From NCBI RefSeq assembly GCF_901709675.1, contig NC_051108.1:3506631-3570630 (forward strand): a stretch of DNA of 64,000 nt, written 5' to 3'. Shown in pieces: positions 13,216 through 25,132 of this stretch (the first letter of the stretch is position 1; every line of letters begins with the position of its first letter). Source of the stretch: Syngnathus acus (taxonomy: Eukaryota > Chordata > Actinopteri > Syngnathiformes > Syngnathidae). The notes under the pieces were generated by a model that was not told the DNA's origin, did no database searches, and saw only the letters and a list, made by a program, of their open reading frames with translations. Made by a program: the position numbers and the translations under genes.

Positions 13216-15742
13216 ACACATTTCTACACTCAATTCCTTATCCCCTCCAAGTTGCTCCACCCAGCAATGCTGCATGACAAAAAAAATGGATGCTCTCAAA
13301 GTTCCGTCAACTTCTCAGGTTGCAAGGTTGGCAAGAAATTGTTTTTTTTCCTCTTTGTTCAAAATCCCAACATATATCAGAGGTCCAGAATGAATTGTGT
13401 CACCCTTTAGGGTTCCACTATCCACACAAAATAAAAGTCGCATGTACAGTTTACGTCGATCAATACAAAAGTGTGACAAAATTAATAGTATAAAGCCTAA
13501 TGCACAAGAAACAACAGTGATTGGAATCATAACTCAGGCCAAAATCCCCAAGGCTGAATCTTGAGCACTTAACTTACTTGTAACACAATTAGAAGGCCGA
13601 TTTTAATTATTAGTAGGATTTCCTCGAAAATAACAGTTGCCACTGTGATCAATAAACCATTTCAAACAAAAAGTTTTCCCATTGAAAAGAGAGCCTAGGA
13701 TTGCTCGAGAGAAACAAAAAAAGGATTTGATGGATCGGGAAGAAGCCGCTTCATCTGCCATCCTTGGTCATTATTTCAAACGATCTTTGTTGGACGTGCG
13801 CCTCCAACTCTTTGCCTTGCCGAAAATAATAAAACGTTCTTTTGCTCAAAGACACAAAAAGATCAGTCAATGTAATGTAATCAATATCTTGCTTTCCCTT
13901 GCTTTCCCTTGTACAAACTAAAAATTGCTTCAATGCTTCTAATAGTTTTGCTCTCTTTGAGACATTATAGAATTGCAAGTATTCTTTCTAATGCTGTTAA
14001 CTGCTTTTTTTTAAAAACAAAGGATGCAAATTTTGTCAGTTCAGCATTAACATTTCAATATTTATCAAGCAATAAAAAAAATTAGGGTCAAATTTTGGTC
14101 CACGTTTGGTGTTTGTGTGTGTCGTCGCCTTTTTACAGCTTAAATCTTTCATGGCAGGAAAAAAAAATGTTGCCCGCTCAGCAGTTTTTGTCCTGGGTCA
14201 GAATGAGGCAGAAGTTGTAAACAGTAAGCAGATCTCTGGCAGAGAGGCCAAACAGCAGATTTCCTCCAAAGAAGCCAACTTTAGAAAACGTGCAGAACTA
14301 ATGAGGAAGCCAAACACACACACACACACATACATAAAACAGGCATAGCATCCACACAGTGTCTGAGCATTTGGAGGCCCCCGGGCCCCGGGGCCAGAGC
14401 AGCCCAGATACCTGATGGGAGCAGGGACATCAAAGCTGCAGGATTAAAGAGAGGAGAGGAGAGATTGCCGTAGGCAGGAAATGCTAACTTATTATCCGCT
14501 TCCCAGCTAATCCTGTTATCTACAGAATATAGCTGTGTTTAACCCCCCTACACACCTCCCTCTGACAACACACACATATGGCATACACACACAGAATGCA
14601 GTGTTGTTTTGGGTTCAACAGTCTCCCAGAGCGCCCTCTGGTACCACTTGGAACCCCTAAAAACCATCTGCTTGTGAATCTTTGTTGAAAAAAATGTCAA
14701 CGCAGCAGAGCATCTATGGCCAGAGAACTTAACCCAACAGCTTGGTTTCCAAGTGCATGACAGTTTTCACAAGCTTTGAGATGACGTAATAAATCTGGCA
14801 GACATACTAGGGGGTTGGAGATTGTCAAGCCCAGAGAGGAACCAAAGTCCATTTGTGGCTCAAGATCTTTGTGTCAAGATTGTATGCCAAAACCCTTAAA
14901 AGTTCTTTACACCCACTATGCGTTGACCTTCACCCATGACCTTCACAAAATGTCCTAACATGCCATCTGATTACTTTAACATATGCCAAGTATGAATTAT
15001 TTACACCCAAAATACATTTTTTAAGGTTACAGTCTCTTTGACCCGTAACTTTAAATTCTAACCTTTTTGGTCCAATCATATTCTAGAGGCAGATACAACA
15101 AAATTCCCTTCTGGTAGATATTCATAAGGTAGAATGCGAGGCCACAGTGACCTTGACTTTTCACCTTTGACCGCTAAAATCTATTTAGTTCATCACGGGG
15201 GGGGGTCAAAAGTGTGAGTTTGTGTCAAATTTGGGCAAAAATCCCTTCAGGTGGTACGAAGATATGCGCACGCTAGAATGGGACGGACAGGCAGACGAAT
15301 GGCTGGACAACCCGATAACGTAAACCCCCTGCAGCCTCGGATCCGTACAGAGGCGTAAAAGTGCAGGAAGGAAGAAGCTAAAATAAGTAAAAGTCCAACC
15401 ATATCATCTTTAAATGAATGGGCTACTGTAAAAAAAAAAAGAAAAAAAAGAAGAATACACTCCTCTAATGCATGTTGATGAAGTGAAATTGTCATTAGGC
15501 TAATCAGCGCTAAACTAATTGGGAGTCATGGACCCTCCCTATCTACTAATTCTAACCCTAAACCCTAGCCCATATCTGCGAGCAAATAGCGAAAGAGCTC
15601 GTGAAGGAAAAAAAAAAATGAGTTGAAACCCAGAGTGAGGTAACGAGAGGAAGAGAGAGATGAAGCCTAATTAAGAGTGCTGGGATTTATGCAAATGAGG
15701 CTGTGCTGATATGGTAATCAGAGCCTGCAGGGCCGTAACAGG

Positions 15743-15743
<1 letters not shown>
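13216..15743. other. Intergenic, no gene recognised
   Basis: This is AT-rich sequence with short CA tracts near 14311 and 14567. No exon-like reading frame is convincing. Confidence 0.5.

Positions 15744-15799
<56 letters not shown>
15744..15799. repeat. (TG)28 microsatellite
   Basis: An uninterrupted TG dinucleotide tract of 56 nt, the longest simple repeat in the window. The open frame running through it is an artefact. Confidence 0.97.
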
Positions 15800-15800
<1 letters not shown>

Positions 15801-16295
15801 ATCTAAGAGGCTGACAGCTGGCTGTGAGGAAGGTCAGAGCCAATCAGGCTCTTACTCTAATGCTCACTGCCCTCTGGCCACTCAGCCATCTCTTTCTCGC
15901 TTGTGTGCTCTTCTTCTCGCTCGCTCTGGTCTCTTCTGGATGTTTCTCTGCCGAGCGCCATCATCCGAAGCACTCCTCCTCGCTCGTCTTTCACAAAGCG
16001 TCTTACTGACACTCAAATGTGTGACGTATCGATGCTATTGTAAATTCCACGGCAGGTTAGGGTCTGTTTGTTTCCATCAATAAATAATGTGACAAAATTC
16101 TCCTGAATTGAACAACATAGGTTAGCAGGATTATAATAACTTAGTGATTTATTTCCACAAACATTATATATCTATATCTTCTTCTGTAACAATTTATTAC
16201 CGAAATTAAAATTGCTTGACTCGATTGAGGATTATGCTAATTCACCAACGCCAATTTAAACACAATTGTCTATCCCAGTATGTGATCTTTTACAG

Positions 16296-16612
16296 CAGGG
16301 GTGTCAAACTCATTTTTTTGGCGGGCTGCATTGTAGTCATAGCTTCTTTTGGGGGGGGGGGCATTATGACTGTCAACCCAAATAAATGAATGAGCACCTC
16401 ATATTATAAACAGTAAAAGCTACAAAACAAACTGACAAATAACTCCTTTTCAAATCAGAAAAACTGGTCAATTATTTAAAAAAAAAAAAGATTAAAAGTG
16501 AAGACAATTTGCTATTCTAGTAATGACACACGAATTTGATGCACAATTTGCGGGCCACATAAAATGATGTGGCGGGCCGTATCTGGCCCCCGGGCCTTGA
16601 GTTTGACATCTG
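16296..16612 (-). mobile_element. hAT-type non-autonomous element, copy 1
   Basis: The 317 bp element runs from CAGGGGTGTCAAACTC to an imperfect inverted copy ending GAGTTTGACATCTG. A 10 nt direct repeat, TCTTTTACAG, flanks it at 16286-16295 and 16613-16622, consistent with an 8 bp hAT target-site duplication plus matching neighbouring bases. Internally it is the reverse complement of the element at 23556-23883, sharing the AATTCGTGTGTCATTACTAG block. It has no transposase. Confidence 0.85.
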
Positions 16613-18299
16613 TCTTTTACAGCGTTGCGACAGTCAAGAAAAAAAAAAGTTTGCTGATTCTTACGTGCCCCGTAATTGGTTGCCAAACACTCCTAAAAAC
16701 AGCGAGCATAGCCTCCAGTTCACCAAATAAACTTCCATTTCTATCTGCCTTAAAGCTCAATACCAGAGCATCATTTAACACATTCGGCATCACTTGTGAC
16801 TAAAAACTTCCGAACTCCTCCCTCAGTTTTCATTTACGGACCTCACAAGAGGATATATATATAATTATTAATTGTACACACGCTGAGAGATTGAACACAT
16901 ACACACTCATCCCAAGGCCATGCGGTCATATCACCACATCTGAATGTAATCCAGTTAACACAGTGTCCCAAATGACTAAATTAATCAGAGAAATACTATC
17001 TGGCTCATCTTTTTCCACCGCTTTGATGTGTGCATGCAAACACACACACACATGCTCATTTGAGTAGAACAGTGATGGAGCTGAGAAATGACTTTACCTT
17101 CTCACATAATAAGACCCCAATCCCGTGGAGGGGAGCCTGTGAGATACTAGCGATGCTCCGACAGCCCCAAGGCCTCGGAAACACACAAACACACACTTCC
17201 GAGTGCAACAGATCAAAAAAGATGCATCGTTTCAGGGCTGCAGATAGTACCAAAAAAAAAAGAAAAAAAAGAAAGCCAAGCACAAAAGAAGAATCAATCC
17301 CTGTTTTCCATCCAAATGACGCTATTCTTAATTGGTGACATTACTTTGTAGGATGCTTGTGCTGCTCTTATCTTGATGGTGGATGTTAAAGCAACACAAC
17401 AAAGGTACTGCGATTCAAAGAAAGAATTTCGCATTGGTCTTTAATAACGGCTTATATTAGCACTGAATGCGTTTTTGAGGCAGAGTTGGGGAAAGTTGAA
17501 GACGGCATGACAACGTCAAGTTTTGCTTAGAACCAAGCAGCACCATAAAGTGCTTAAGGCTAACTAAAAAGTTAGCGTGTATGTCGGCTGGTGATCTAAG
17601 GTCATAAATGCAGATTAACCGTGAATCTTAAACACGATGGAAATTCTAAAACCCCGAGTTGTAGAATTTAGAGGGGGTTACAACGGGAGTGAAAATGCAA
17701 ATAAGGGGAACATGTACATTAATTGCCATTAAAATTAAGGATGGATAGTTTTCACATATGGGGCTCTATTTTTTCTACACAGCACATCAGCCAGCAGAAA
17801 TTTTTGTGCAAGTGCAAATTATTATCATCATTTTATATATATCTCAGCGTCAGTGAAAAATGTAGAAGCAATGAGAAGAGCCACTGTGATCAGTCAGCAG
17901 TGATCACTCCCACATCAGCGCAGACCTCTCAGATCCAATGGAGCTCTTAATATCAACAGTGAAAGTCCAATTATTTAAAAATAAAGTTGTGCGGCTCACC
18001 ATTAAGGCAACCAAATTTGTATGTCAGCTAATAATGTTTTTTTTTTTTTTTTTTTTAAATGTACGTTACTGTTGACACTGATCCAAACTATAAAATGACA
18101 GTTGTCCCTGCAGGCTATTAGCATCGTACCCCAATCCAACATCTCCCGACCGGTTTGCGTTGATTAAAAAGAAGCATGTTAGCGAAACATGCTGGCTTTG
18201 AGCTAAAGTGCAACTCAGTGGCTGGAACCTCCATTAAAATAATGAAAGCAATAAGAGCAACAACAATTTCAAAACCTTTGGAAAACATTTCATAAACCA
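16613..18299. other. Intergenic, no gene recognised
   Basis: The stretch contains CA tracts (about 17039), A-rich runs and a 20-T run at about 18037-18056. No coding exon is supported. Confidence 0.5.
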
Positions 18300-18760
18300 T
18301 CAGGAGCCAATTAGAGGAGCCAGCGCGGGTTTGCTTGGGCTTTGTGTACGGATGTATGCGTTGGGTAGTAGAGCGTTGCAGCGCCCGGCCCGGTTGTGCC
18401 CCGCAGGCCCGACCTTCTAATCATTATCTGTCTGTCTTATTACGCTCCAAACCGGGCCACTCTTAAATAAAATATGCAAAGGTTTCTTAAATGATGACCC
18501 GAGGCTGCGCGCGCCGCCGCTGCTCTACATGCTGTTAATCTGAGAAATGCAAATTCCCTTCGTCTCACACTCGCCTTTATTAACTTTTTTGAATTTAAAA
18601 TTCCACGAACAATGAGTTCTGTCAGCTTCTGAAATTATATTTTCTCTGCTCTTTTTATGTGCGCACGGAAGCGAGTTTAGAGCATGAAATTACCAGGGGA
18701 AATATGAGTGGTTTCATCTCACCCGCACAATTTAATTGGCTGCTTTGCAATTATTAGTTT
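18300..18760. promoter_or_regulatory. Candidate conserved noncoding element
   Basis: The repeat-free segment mixes a GC-rich part (CGCGCGCCGCCGCTGC near 18507) with homeodomain and octamer-like cores: TCTAATCATT, ATATGCAAAG and GAAATGCAAAT, the latter matching an octamer-like ATGCAAAT. It stands out from the A/T-run-rich neighbourhood. The enhancer interpretation is inference. Confidence 0.35.
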
Positions 18761-21700
18761 TTGCTGCTAAACTTTTTTTTTTTCCTTTATTGTTGCTGTT
18801 TCCTTAAAGTGGTAGCTCACAACAGCATTTTTTTTTTTTTTTTTTTTTGCGTGTGGTGGTGGGGGGGATTGTTTGTCAGTTTCCACCACTCAGCCAGCAC
18901 ATTTTGAAAAATGTACAATTTAATGTCAAAATTCGGACTTCATTGATGCTGAGAGGAGATCAGATGGATGCCATTACATTTTTTTTAGGGGGGCTGAATT
19001 GACCTCACATTCAAAGTTCGTGAACTTCAGATTACACCATCAAAAATAATCCCCCTCCTCTCCTGAATATTTTCCCTCTCACATGAAACAAGCTAAGGCC
19101 TTAGAGTCGGTGAATTTAGGCGAGTCTATATCTAGTGATTGACAGACAGTTGATGATGTCGTTTCCATGGCAACAGGTTAATGTGTGTGATACCAAACTG
19201 ACAGTTCACTGCCCGGAGAGCAAACACACACACGTCAGGTTTATCTACCATGTGATATTGTTGGTATTGAATAATTCAATGATTTGATCATGCGCAACCA
19301 CAACAAATGACTTAATTATGCTAATATGGGCCGGAAACTCCAAGCTAGTGTGAACGCGAGTGTCAGTGTATGTGTCAGCAGGATTGACAGGGGCCTACGG
19401 GCTTCAGCACTGAAACGCTGAGCTGGAATTTCACATCCTTATCCCCAAAGCCTCAGGACTCACACACACTTTATGCACACTCTTTCGCTAACACGCACAC
19501 CTCGCACTGACTTGAGTTCATTTCCTGAAGACGCTAAAATTCTTAATGAAATGTACACAACATTAATGTCATGATGTGAAGCAACATGTTATGCTACTGC
19601 TATCATTGGTGGCAATTTAAATAATCAATATGTAAATTTTTTTTTTTTTAAATTGTTCTTCACTTTTTTAAAATTAGGTGGTGACTTAGCAACATTTGAC
19701 AACTATTTACATTGCAGTTAAAAACAGCAGCACTTACGTTACCACAAACATTGCAATGGAAATATTAATAAACACTCATCCCAGAGAAGTGCTGAGCAAT
19801 GCACAAACTTTTTTTTTTGCACACAAGTCAGGTGGAAAGCCACACACACGTGCACACATGCACACACACACATTCAACTACTTACAAACAAAACAGTTCT
19901 TCAAATGTCACTAGCTCCCAATTCGATACGGTTATTAATAAGAGGGTGAACACCAAGAGTTCTGGCAACTTGCAAAAGTTCAGTTCTTCAAGCTCTGACT
20001 AAACTTTTAATGAGACAACCCATCCAGCCAAAATTTGATCCTAACAAGCCAAATATTTGGAAGAAAACAAATGCACCTATTGAATACCAGCGGATGTCTA
20101 TTTGTGTGATAAGTTACACGTTAATCTTAGAACAGTAGTGGTTGGGCGATCCATCTGAAAAAGTCTCTTATTAGAATACCAACTTGGGAAGTAAGGGCAG
20201 CGCAAAGAAACACACACTAACTTGATCACCTCTTTGCCACATGCAACAGACTTTTCTCCTCCTTCCTTCTCCTGCTGTGCCAACTAACGAGGCTAAAAGG
20301 CAGCGAGTCAACAACACGGTCAGACGGGGAAAGTCTCGAAAAAAAAATTAAAATAAATAAAAAAGGTGCGAGCGGGATGAGCTTCTTGAAAGCGAATATT
20401 CAAAAATGCTTTATGCATCTGTGCATAACTGGAATCACATTCAATAGCAGAATAATCAAGATCTTGATATCTTAAAAAAAATCCTTTCATGTTTTGTTTG
20501 GGTTAGCTCATAAAATGGATTCCATACAGGAAAAAAAAAAAGCTATCCCGTGTTGATTAAAACACTCTGCCTGTTTGTATTGTTCCCTCGATGCCCTCAT
20601 TAGTATTTACAGAGTATACACCACCAGCAAAGCCCAGACAGACACTCTATTTGATGGAGGCCATGAACATTTTTATGGAAAACAGCTGTATTGAATCTGT
20701 TCCAGGCCTTTTTTCTAGCTCATGAATGCAATTTCCCATGCTGCACAGCTCCAGGCTCCTGGCACATCTCAGAGGTAGCACGCTCCCTTTTCTCTCTTTG
20801 TGTCTTTCTTTATTGCCTTCACACACCTTATTGCCATTCGCCAATTACCGACACGCGTTTTGGCAACAAACGTAGCATTAATTGAAACATTTAATTAGCA
20901 TTAAAACCCAGCAGTAATTAACCGCTTTTCCGCTGTGCTCTTTGAGCCAAGCTCAAAATTCTATTAGGCGGCTCCCGACTTTGCCCACCTAACACTGAAT
21001 TTTTGCAGAATCCACAGATGTGAGTGTGTTTGTGTGTGTGTGTGTGTGTTCATGCACACTCAAGGCCTCAGGTAAGGAGCCTCCGTGAGGAGTCAAGCAC
21101 CAAGGCCAGGCCTGCTGGGTGCCCAAGGGAGAAGAAGAAGAAAGACGTTTGAGGAGAGATGTGAAGATGAAGGAGGGGAGGGGGTCAAAATAGAAGGCTT
21201 GAAAGAGGGAGAATAAGGTGGGAGGTGAAGGATGGCTGAGAAGGGAGGAGAGAAAGAGTGACAGGGGGATTAAAAGCAAATGCAAAAAGAAGAGGTGGTG
21301 TGTGTCAATGAAGACACACACACACAGCTTGAAGACAAACAACCGTACAGAGAGTGTGTGTTTGCACAAGCTTGCTATATGTGTGTACGATTGTGTGAGG
21401 CCTACTTGGAGCAGAAGCAGGGGCCTGGATTAGCGGCGTTTGCCAGGGCTGGGGGGCAGGATTAGCAGGCTGAGCTGCTGTCTGATGCCGCTCTGCCACC
21501 ACTAATGGCATTATTAATAGGCAGCTAAAAAATTCATTAAAAAATCCATTAAAAATAAATGTGTTTTACATAAGACTTTGCCCCAGGTACAAGAGAGGAG
21601 GGGGATGAGGCAGAAGGGAGAGAAAGGGGGACAGTAAACGTGGAGGGGGGGGAGATTGCTTTGAGGTCAGATGAATATCAGAGCCCAAATACTGTGGATA

Positions 21701-23547
21701 CAATAAACACACAAACACTTGTCTCACTCACAAGATGTTCAATGCGGAGGAAAATGGGGATAAACCGACAAGATCAAATATAATGATCAGCATTAAATGG
21801 AAATACTTCTATTAAAACAAAACTGAGTATTTTGTGGTTGTGTATTAATTGGAATCCAGAATCAATTATTTTTCAGACATATTTGGCAGGAATATGACAA
21901 AAACATACACGCAGGGAGTTTAGAAAAGTACTGATCCACCCATAAAAAGAAGCCATGCACGTTTTATCCCGCGAATATCAACATGACTGGCTTATTATGG
22001 TCATGTGACCATAATTAGTGACCCTGTAAAAAAAGCTACTGTAGATATGTATGTGGAAAATAAATAAAAAATGCAGAGTGATGATGCAGGGTTCATCATT
22101 TGGATATCGCCGATAAAATTTCAGGCCTATTTAAAAAATCAAAATAGACCATCCAGCCGTTCAAGAGTTGTCCCGAATTTACCAACAGCCATCAAGATAA
22201 CACATGTGACTTAACACCTAACAAAACACTTAAAAATAACTAATTTGAGCATATCACCAAAAAAAAAAGAAAAAATCTGTCTCTCTGGGTCTGGAGTCAA
22301 GGTTAGGATAAAAAGCTCAAACAAGTATGAGAAATAAGATGTGCGCTATCATGCAAGAATGACTGATCAATCGAGAAACGTGTCTGACGCAAGCAGGGTG
22401 TAAAATCAGAAGCCAAACATTGGATTATCATGACAGCACGTAAATAGTTTTTACTCCGAGTATGTATTTGAACTTCTCAGGTATCAGTCATCATCCACCA
22501 TGGCTTGTATAGCCAAGTGGGGGAAGGATTAAGAATATGTCAGCAATTGGAATCGCAATCCATGGTGAGGTAAAAAATAAATAAATAACTTGTCGGATTT
22601 GGGGGGGGCTGGGGAAGGGCATAATGTGAAAGGCAGGAAAAAGCAGCACCCGCAGAGTCAGAACCTCAAGTCAGCAACATTCAACGCAAAACATCAAACA
22701 TCAACCAACACAAGACACTTTGATCTCGGCCAGACTCCGGCAGGAAGCCGGCATCTTTCGAAAATCCTCCAAATGTAAATTAATTTACGCGAGAAAGGGG
22801 CCCCCTAAGCGTCGGTGTGCATCCCAACAGCAACCCCAACTTAGCCTACGGAGACACTTCAACCCTGGTCGGTCAATCTAAATTTAGCTCGCCATGCACA
22901 TGTTCCACTACCAATTTCACACTATCTGCACACTCAGCACTTTATTTTTGTCAACTCTTTAAACTCACAGTTTGCAATATGTCAGGATAGAGGAGATAAA
23001 TATTTCAAGAAAACAATACCTTGCGTTGTAGCAGGGTGGTGGCTGCATTATGCCTTGGGCTGGTTTTTCGTCACTTCACCTGAGGCCTTAAACAAGAGCC
23101 AAGGAATTATGAGCAGCTCCAAAAAGCAGTCAGTGCTAGCTCAAAGCAACCAAGCTCCGGCTAGAAATTAAAAAAAAGATGATAAAATCTTTGCTAGAGC
23201 AGATTAACTTTACTGGAGTTCTTTTTTAACAGGTGGCAGGTGTGTGCCGACGCCCATTTAGATGAGTTTGAATCTGATTGGTTGCTTCTGAACACATCCC
23301 AGCCACGTAAGGGTGTGCACAATTGTGAAAATACATTATCTCAGTGTTTATTTTTCTTGAATCAATTGTCTTGTCTGTAAATCTAATTTATTATTATTAT
23401 TAGACTGACATTTTATGATACAGCACTTGTTGCCAGCATTAGCGAATGCCCGATATAGACTGGCAAGACCCATTTAATTTTCAAACATTGGTTTAATAAG
23501 CAAAAATGACCACACGGTTTCAATATAAGCAAAAATAAATGTTGATT
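18761..23547. other. Intergenic, no gene recognised
   Basis: The region has T runs (18773-18783 and 18829-18848), CA tracts (about 19842-19871), a TG tract at 21030-21049, purine-rich sequence at about 21128-21280 and a G-rich patch near 21640. None of the reading frames shows a recognisable protein family. Confidence 0.5.
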
Positions 23548-23555
23548 ATCTAAAG

Positions 23556-23883
23556 CACAGGTGTCAAACTCCAGGCCCGGGGGCCAGATACGGCCCGCCA
23601 CAACATTTTATCTGGCCCGTGAAGACAAATTGTGCATCAAATTCGTGTGTCATTACTAGAATTGCAAATTGTCTTCACTTTTAATATCTTTTTTTTTTTT
23701 AATATTTGACCAGTTTTTACTCGTCTGATTTGAAAACGAGTTATTCGTTAGTTTGTTTTGTAGCTTTTACTGTATATAATATGAGGTGCTCATACATTTA
23801 TTTGGGTTGACAGTCATAATGGCCCTCCGAAAGAAGCCACGACTACAATGCGGCCCGCGAAAAAAAAGAGTTTGACACCCCTG
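23556..23883 (+). mobile_element. hAT-type non-autonomous element, copy 2
   Basis: The 328 bp element has ends CACAGGTGTCAAACTC and GAGTTTGACACCCCTG, inverted with two mismatches. An 8 bp target-site duplication, ATCTAAAG/ATCTAAAC, lies at 23548-23555 and 23884-23891. The sequence is the inverted relative of the element at 16296-16612. It is non-coding and presumably mobilised in trans by a hAT transposase. Confidence 0.9.
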
Positions 23884-24284
23884 ATCTAAACTGACAAAGA
23901 ACTGGTTGAGAAATGAGTTATTTTCTCTTCTGTCTTCATATTTTTTCTAAATCAAGTAAAAATATAGATTTTTTTTAAGACTCAATTACTTGAACAAATT
24001 TGCATGATTACATATTCAAAATGTGATTTCAGTAACACTGTTAGGTAAAAGTGCAAGTGTCGAAAAGAAGACCTCAGGTCACATCACAAGCGGCGGTGTT
24101 GCTCGGCGAGCTGTCTAAATATCCTTCAGGTTACAGCCAAGCGCACGCGTGCCCTCGGCCCGGTGCCATGCTTGTCTTTGCCCTGTCAGTGTCGACGATC
24201 TGAAAATATACGAGCGCAAAAATCTTCTCCTTCACACCGAGAGACACGTCGCATACGTCCCTCCAACCTGCCTGGAGGTCCTAT

Positions 24285-24700
24285 AATCTTTTTACAATGT
24301 GTTGAAACAGAGCAATAAATCTGTTAGCTTACAATCTAATTTCCCTGGCCTTTTCCGGGAATCCTCATAAACTTTTGGCGCCCCCATTAACAGCCCTATT
24401 GAATCAGAGTGCTTAATCTGCTTCCAGGTGAGGGGTCAGAAAATGAATGCTTTGATATCCATCAGAGTGACGGGAGCAGAGAAAACTGGGTGAGGGAGAG
24501 CGTTGCGGAAAAGGGCAGCGTCTTTTCCCCATAGGTCAATCGCAGCCAAGAGAGTCAGTCATCCTCTTTTTTCCTCAACGTGGCTCTCATTTTCCATTTA
24601 ATATGGACATCCAATTAATGTGACCGTGTCTGAGGCAGCCTGCATTCTGATGAATTATTGCCCATCATCGTCCCTGTTATAGGCCGATGAGACAAAAAAG
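24285..24700. promoter_or_regulatory. Candidate conserved noncoding element
   Basis: This repeat-free, evenly mixed sequence contains homeodomain-like cores (TCTAATTT, CATTAACAG, GCTTAATCTG, CCAATTAATG, GAATTATTG). It is flanked by a hAT element on one side and a tandem duplication on the other. The call rests on motif texture only. Confidence 0.3.
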
Positions 24701-24810
24701 GAGAGGAGATAGGAGAAGGTGGAAATGAAAGGGATATGTTCTTGCACTACTTGGTGCAATGACAAGGAAGTTTTCAAATTTTCCTTTAGAAAAAAGTCAT
24801 TAAGACATCA

Positions 24811-25132
24811 CAGATTAAAAAAAACCCGATAAAAAAGGAAATAAAATGAATGACTAAGAAAAGTACCGAAATTGACCAGTAGGTGGCAGCATAGTGAAGA
24901 GACATAATTAAAAAAAAGAAAGCTAATTTAACAATTAGCTTACTTTGCAAAAGTGATGCCACACCTGAGCAGATTAAAAAAAACAATAAAAAGGAGGAAG
25001 AAAAATGAATGAAAAAGAAAAGTACCGAAATTGACCAGTGGGTGGCAGCATAGTGAAGAAAGAGACCTAATTAAAAAAAAGAAAGCTAATTTAACAATTA
25101 GCTTACTTTGCAAAAGTGATGCCACACCTGAG
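24811..25132. repeat. Tandem duplication, two units of about 160 bp
   Basis: Units run from about 24811 to 24969 and from 24970 to 25132, beginning CAGATTAAAAAAAA and ending GATGCCACACCTGAG. They differ mainly by small indels and a few substitutions. Each unit carries the hairpin-capable AAGCTAATT/AATTAGCTT. Apparent reading frames here are A/T-run artefacts. Confidence 0.9.

Noticed and set aside
15745-16083. Frame beginning with repeated Cys-Val
   Set aside because: It is a translation of the (TG)28 microsatellite.
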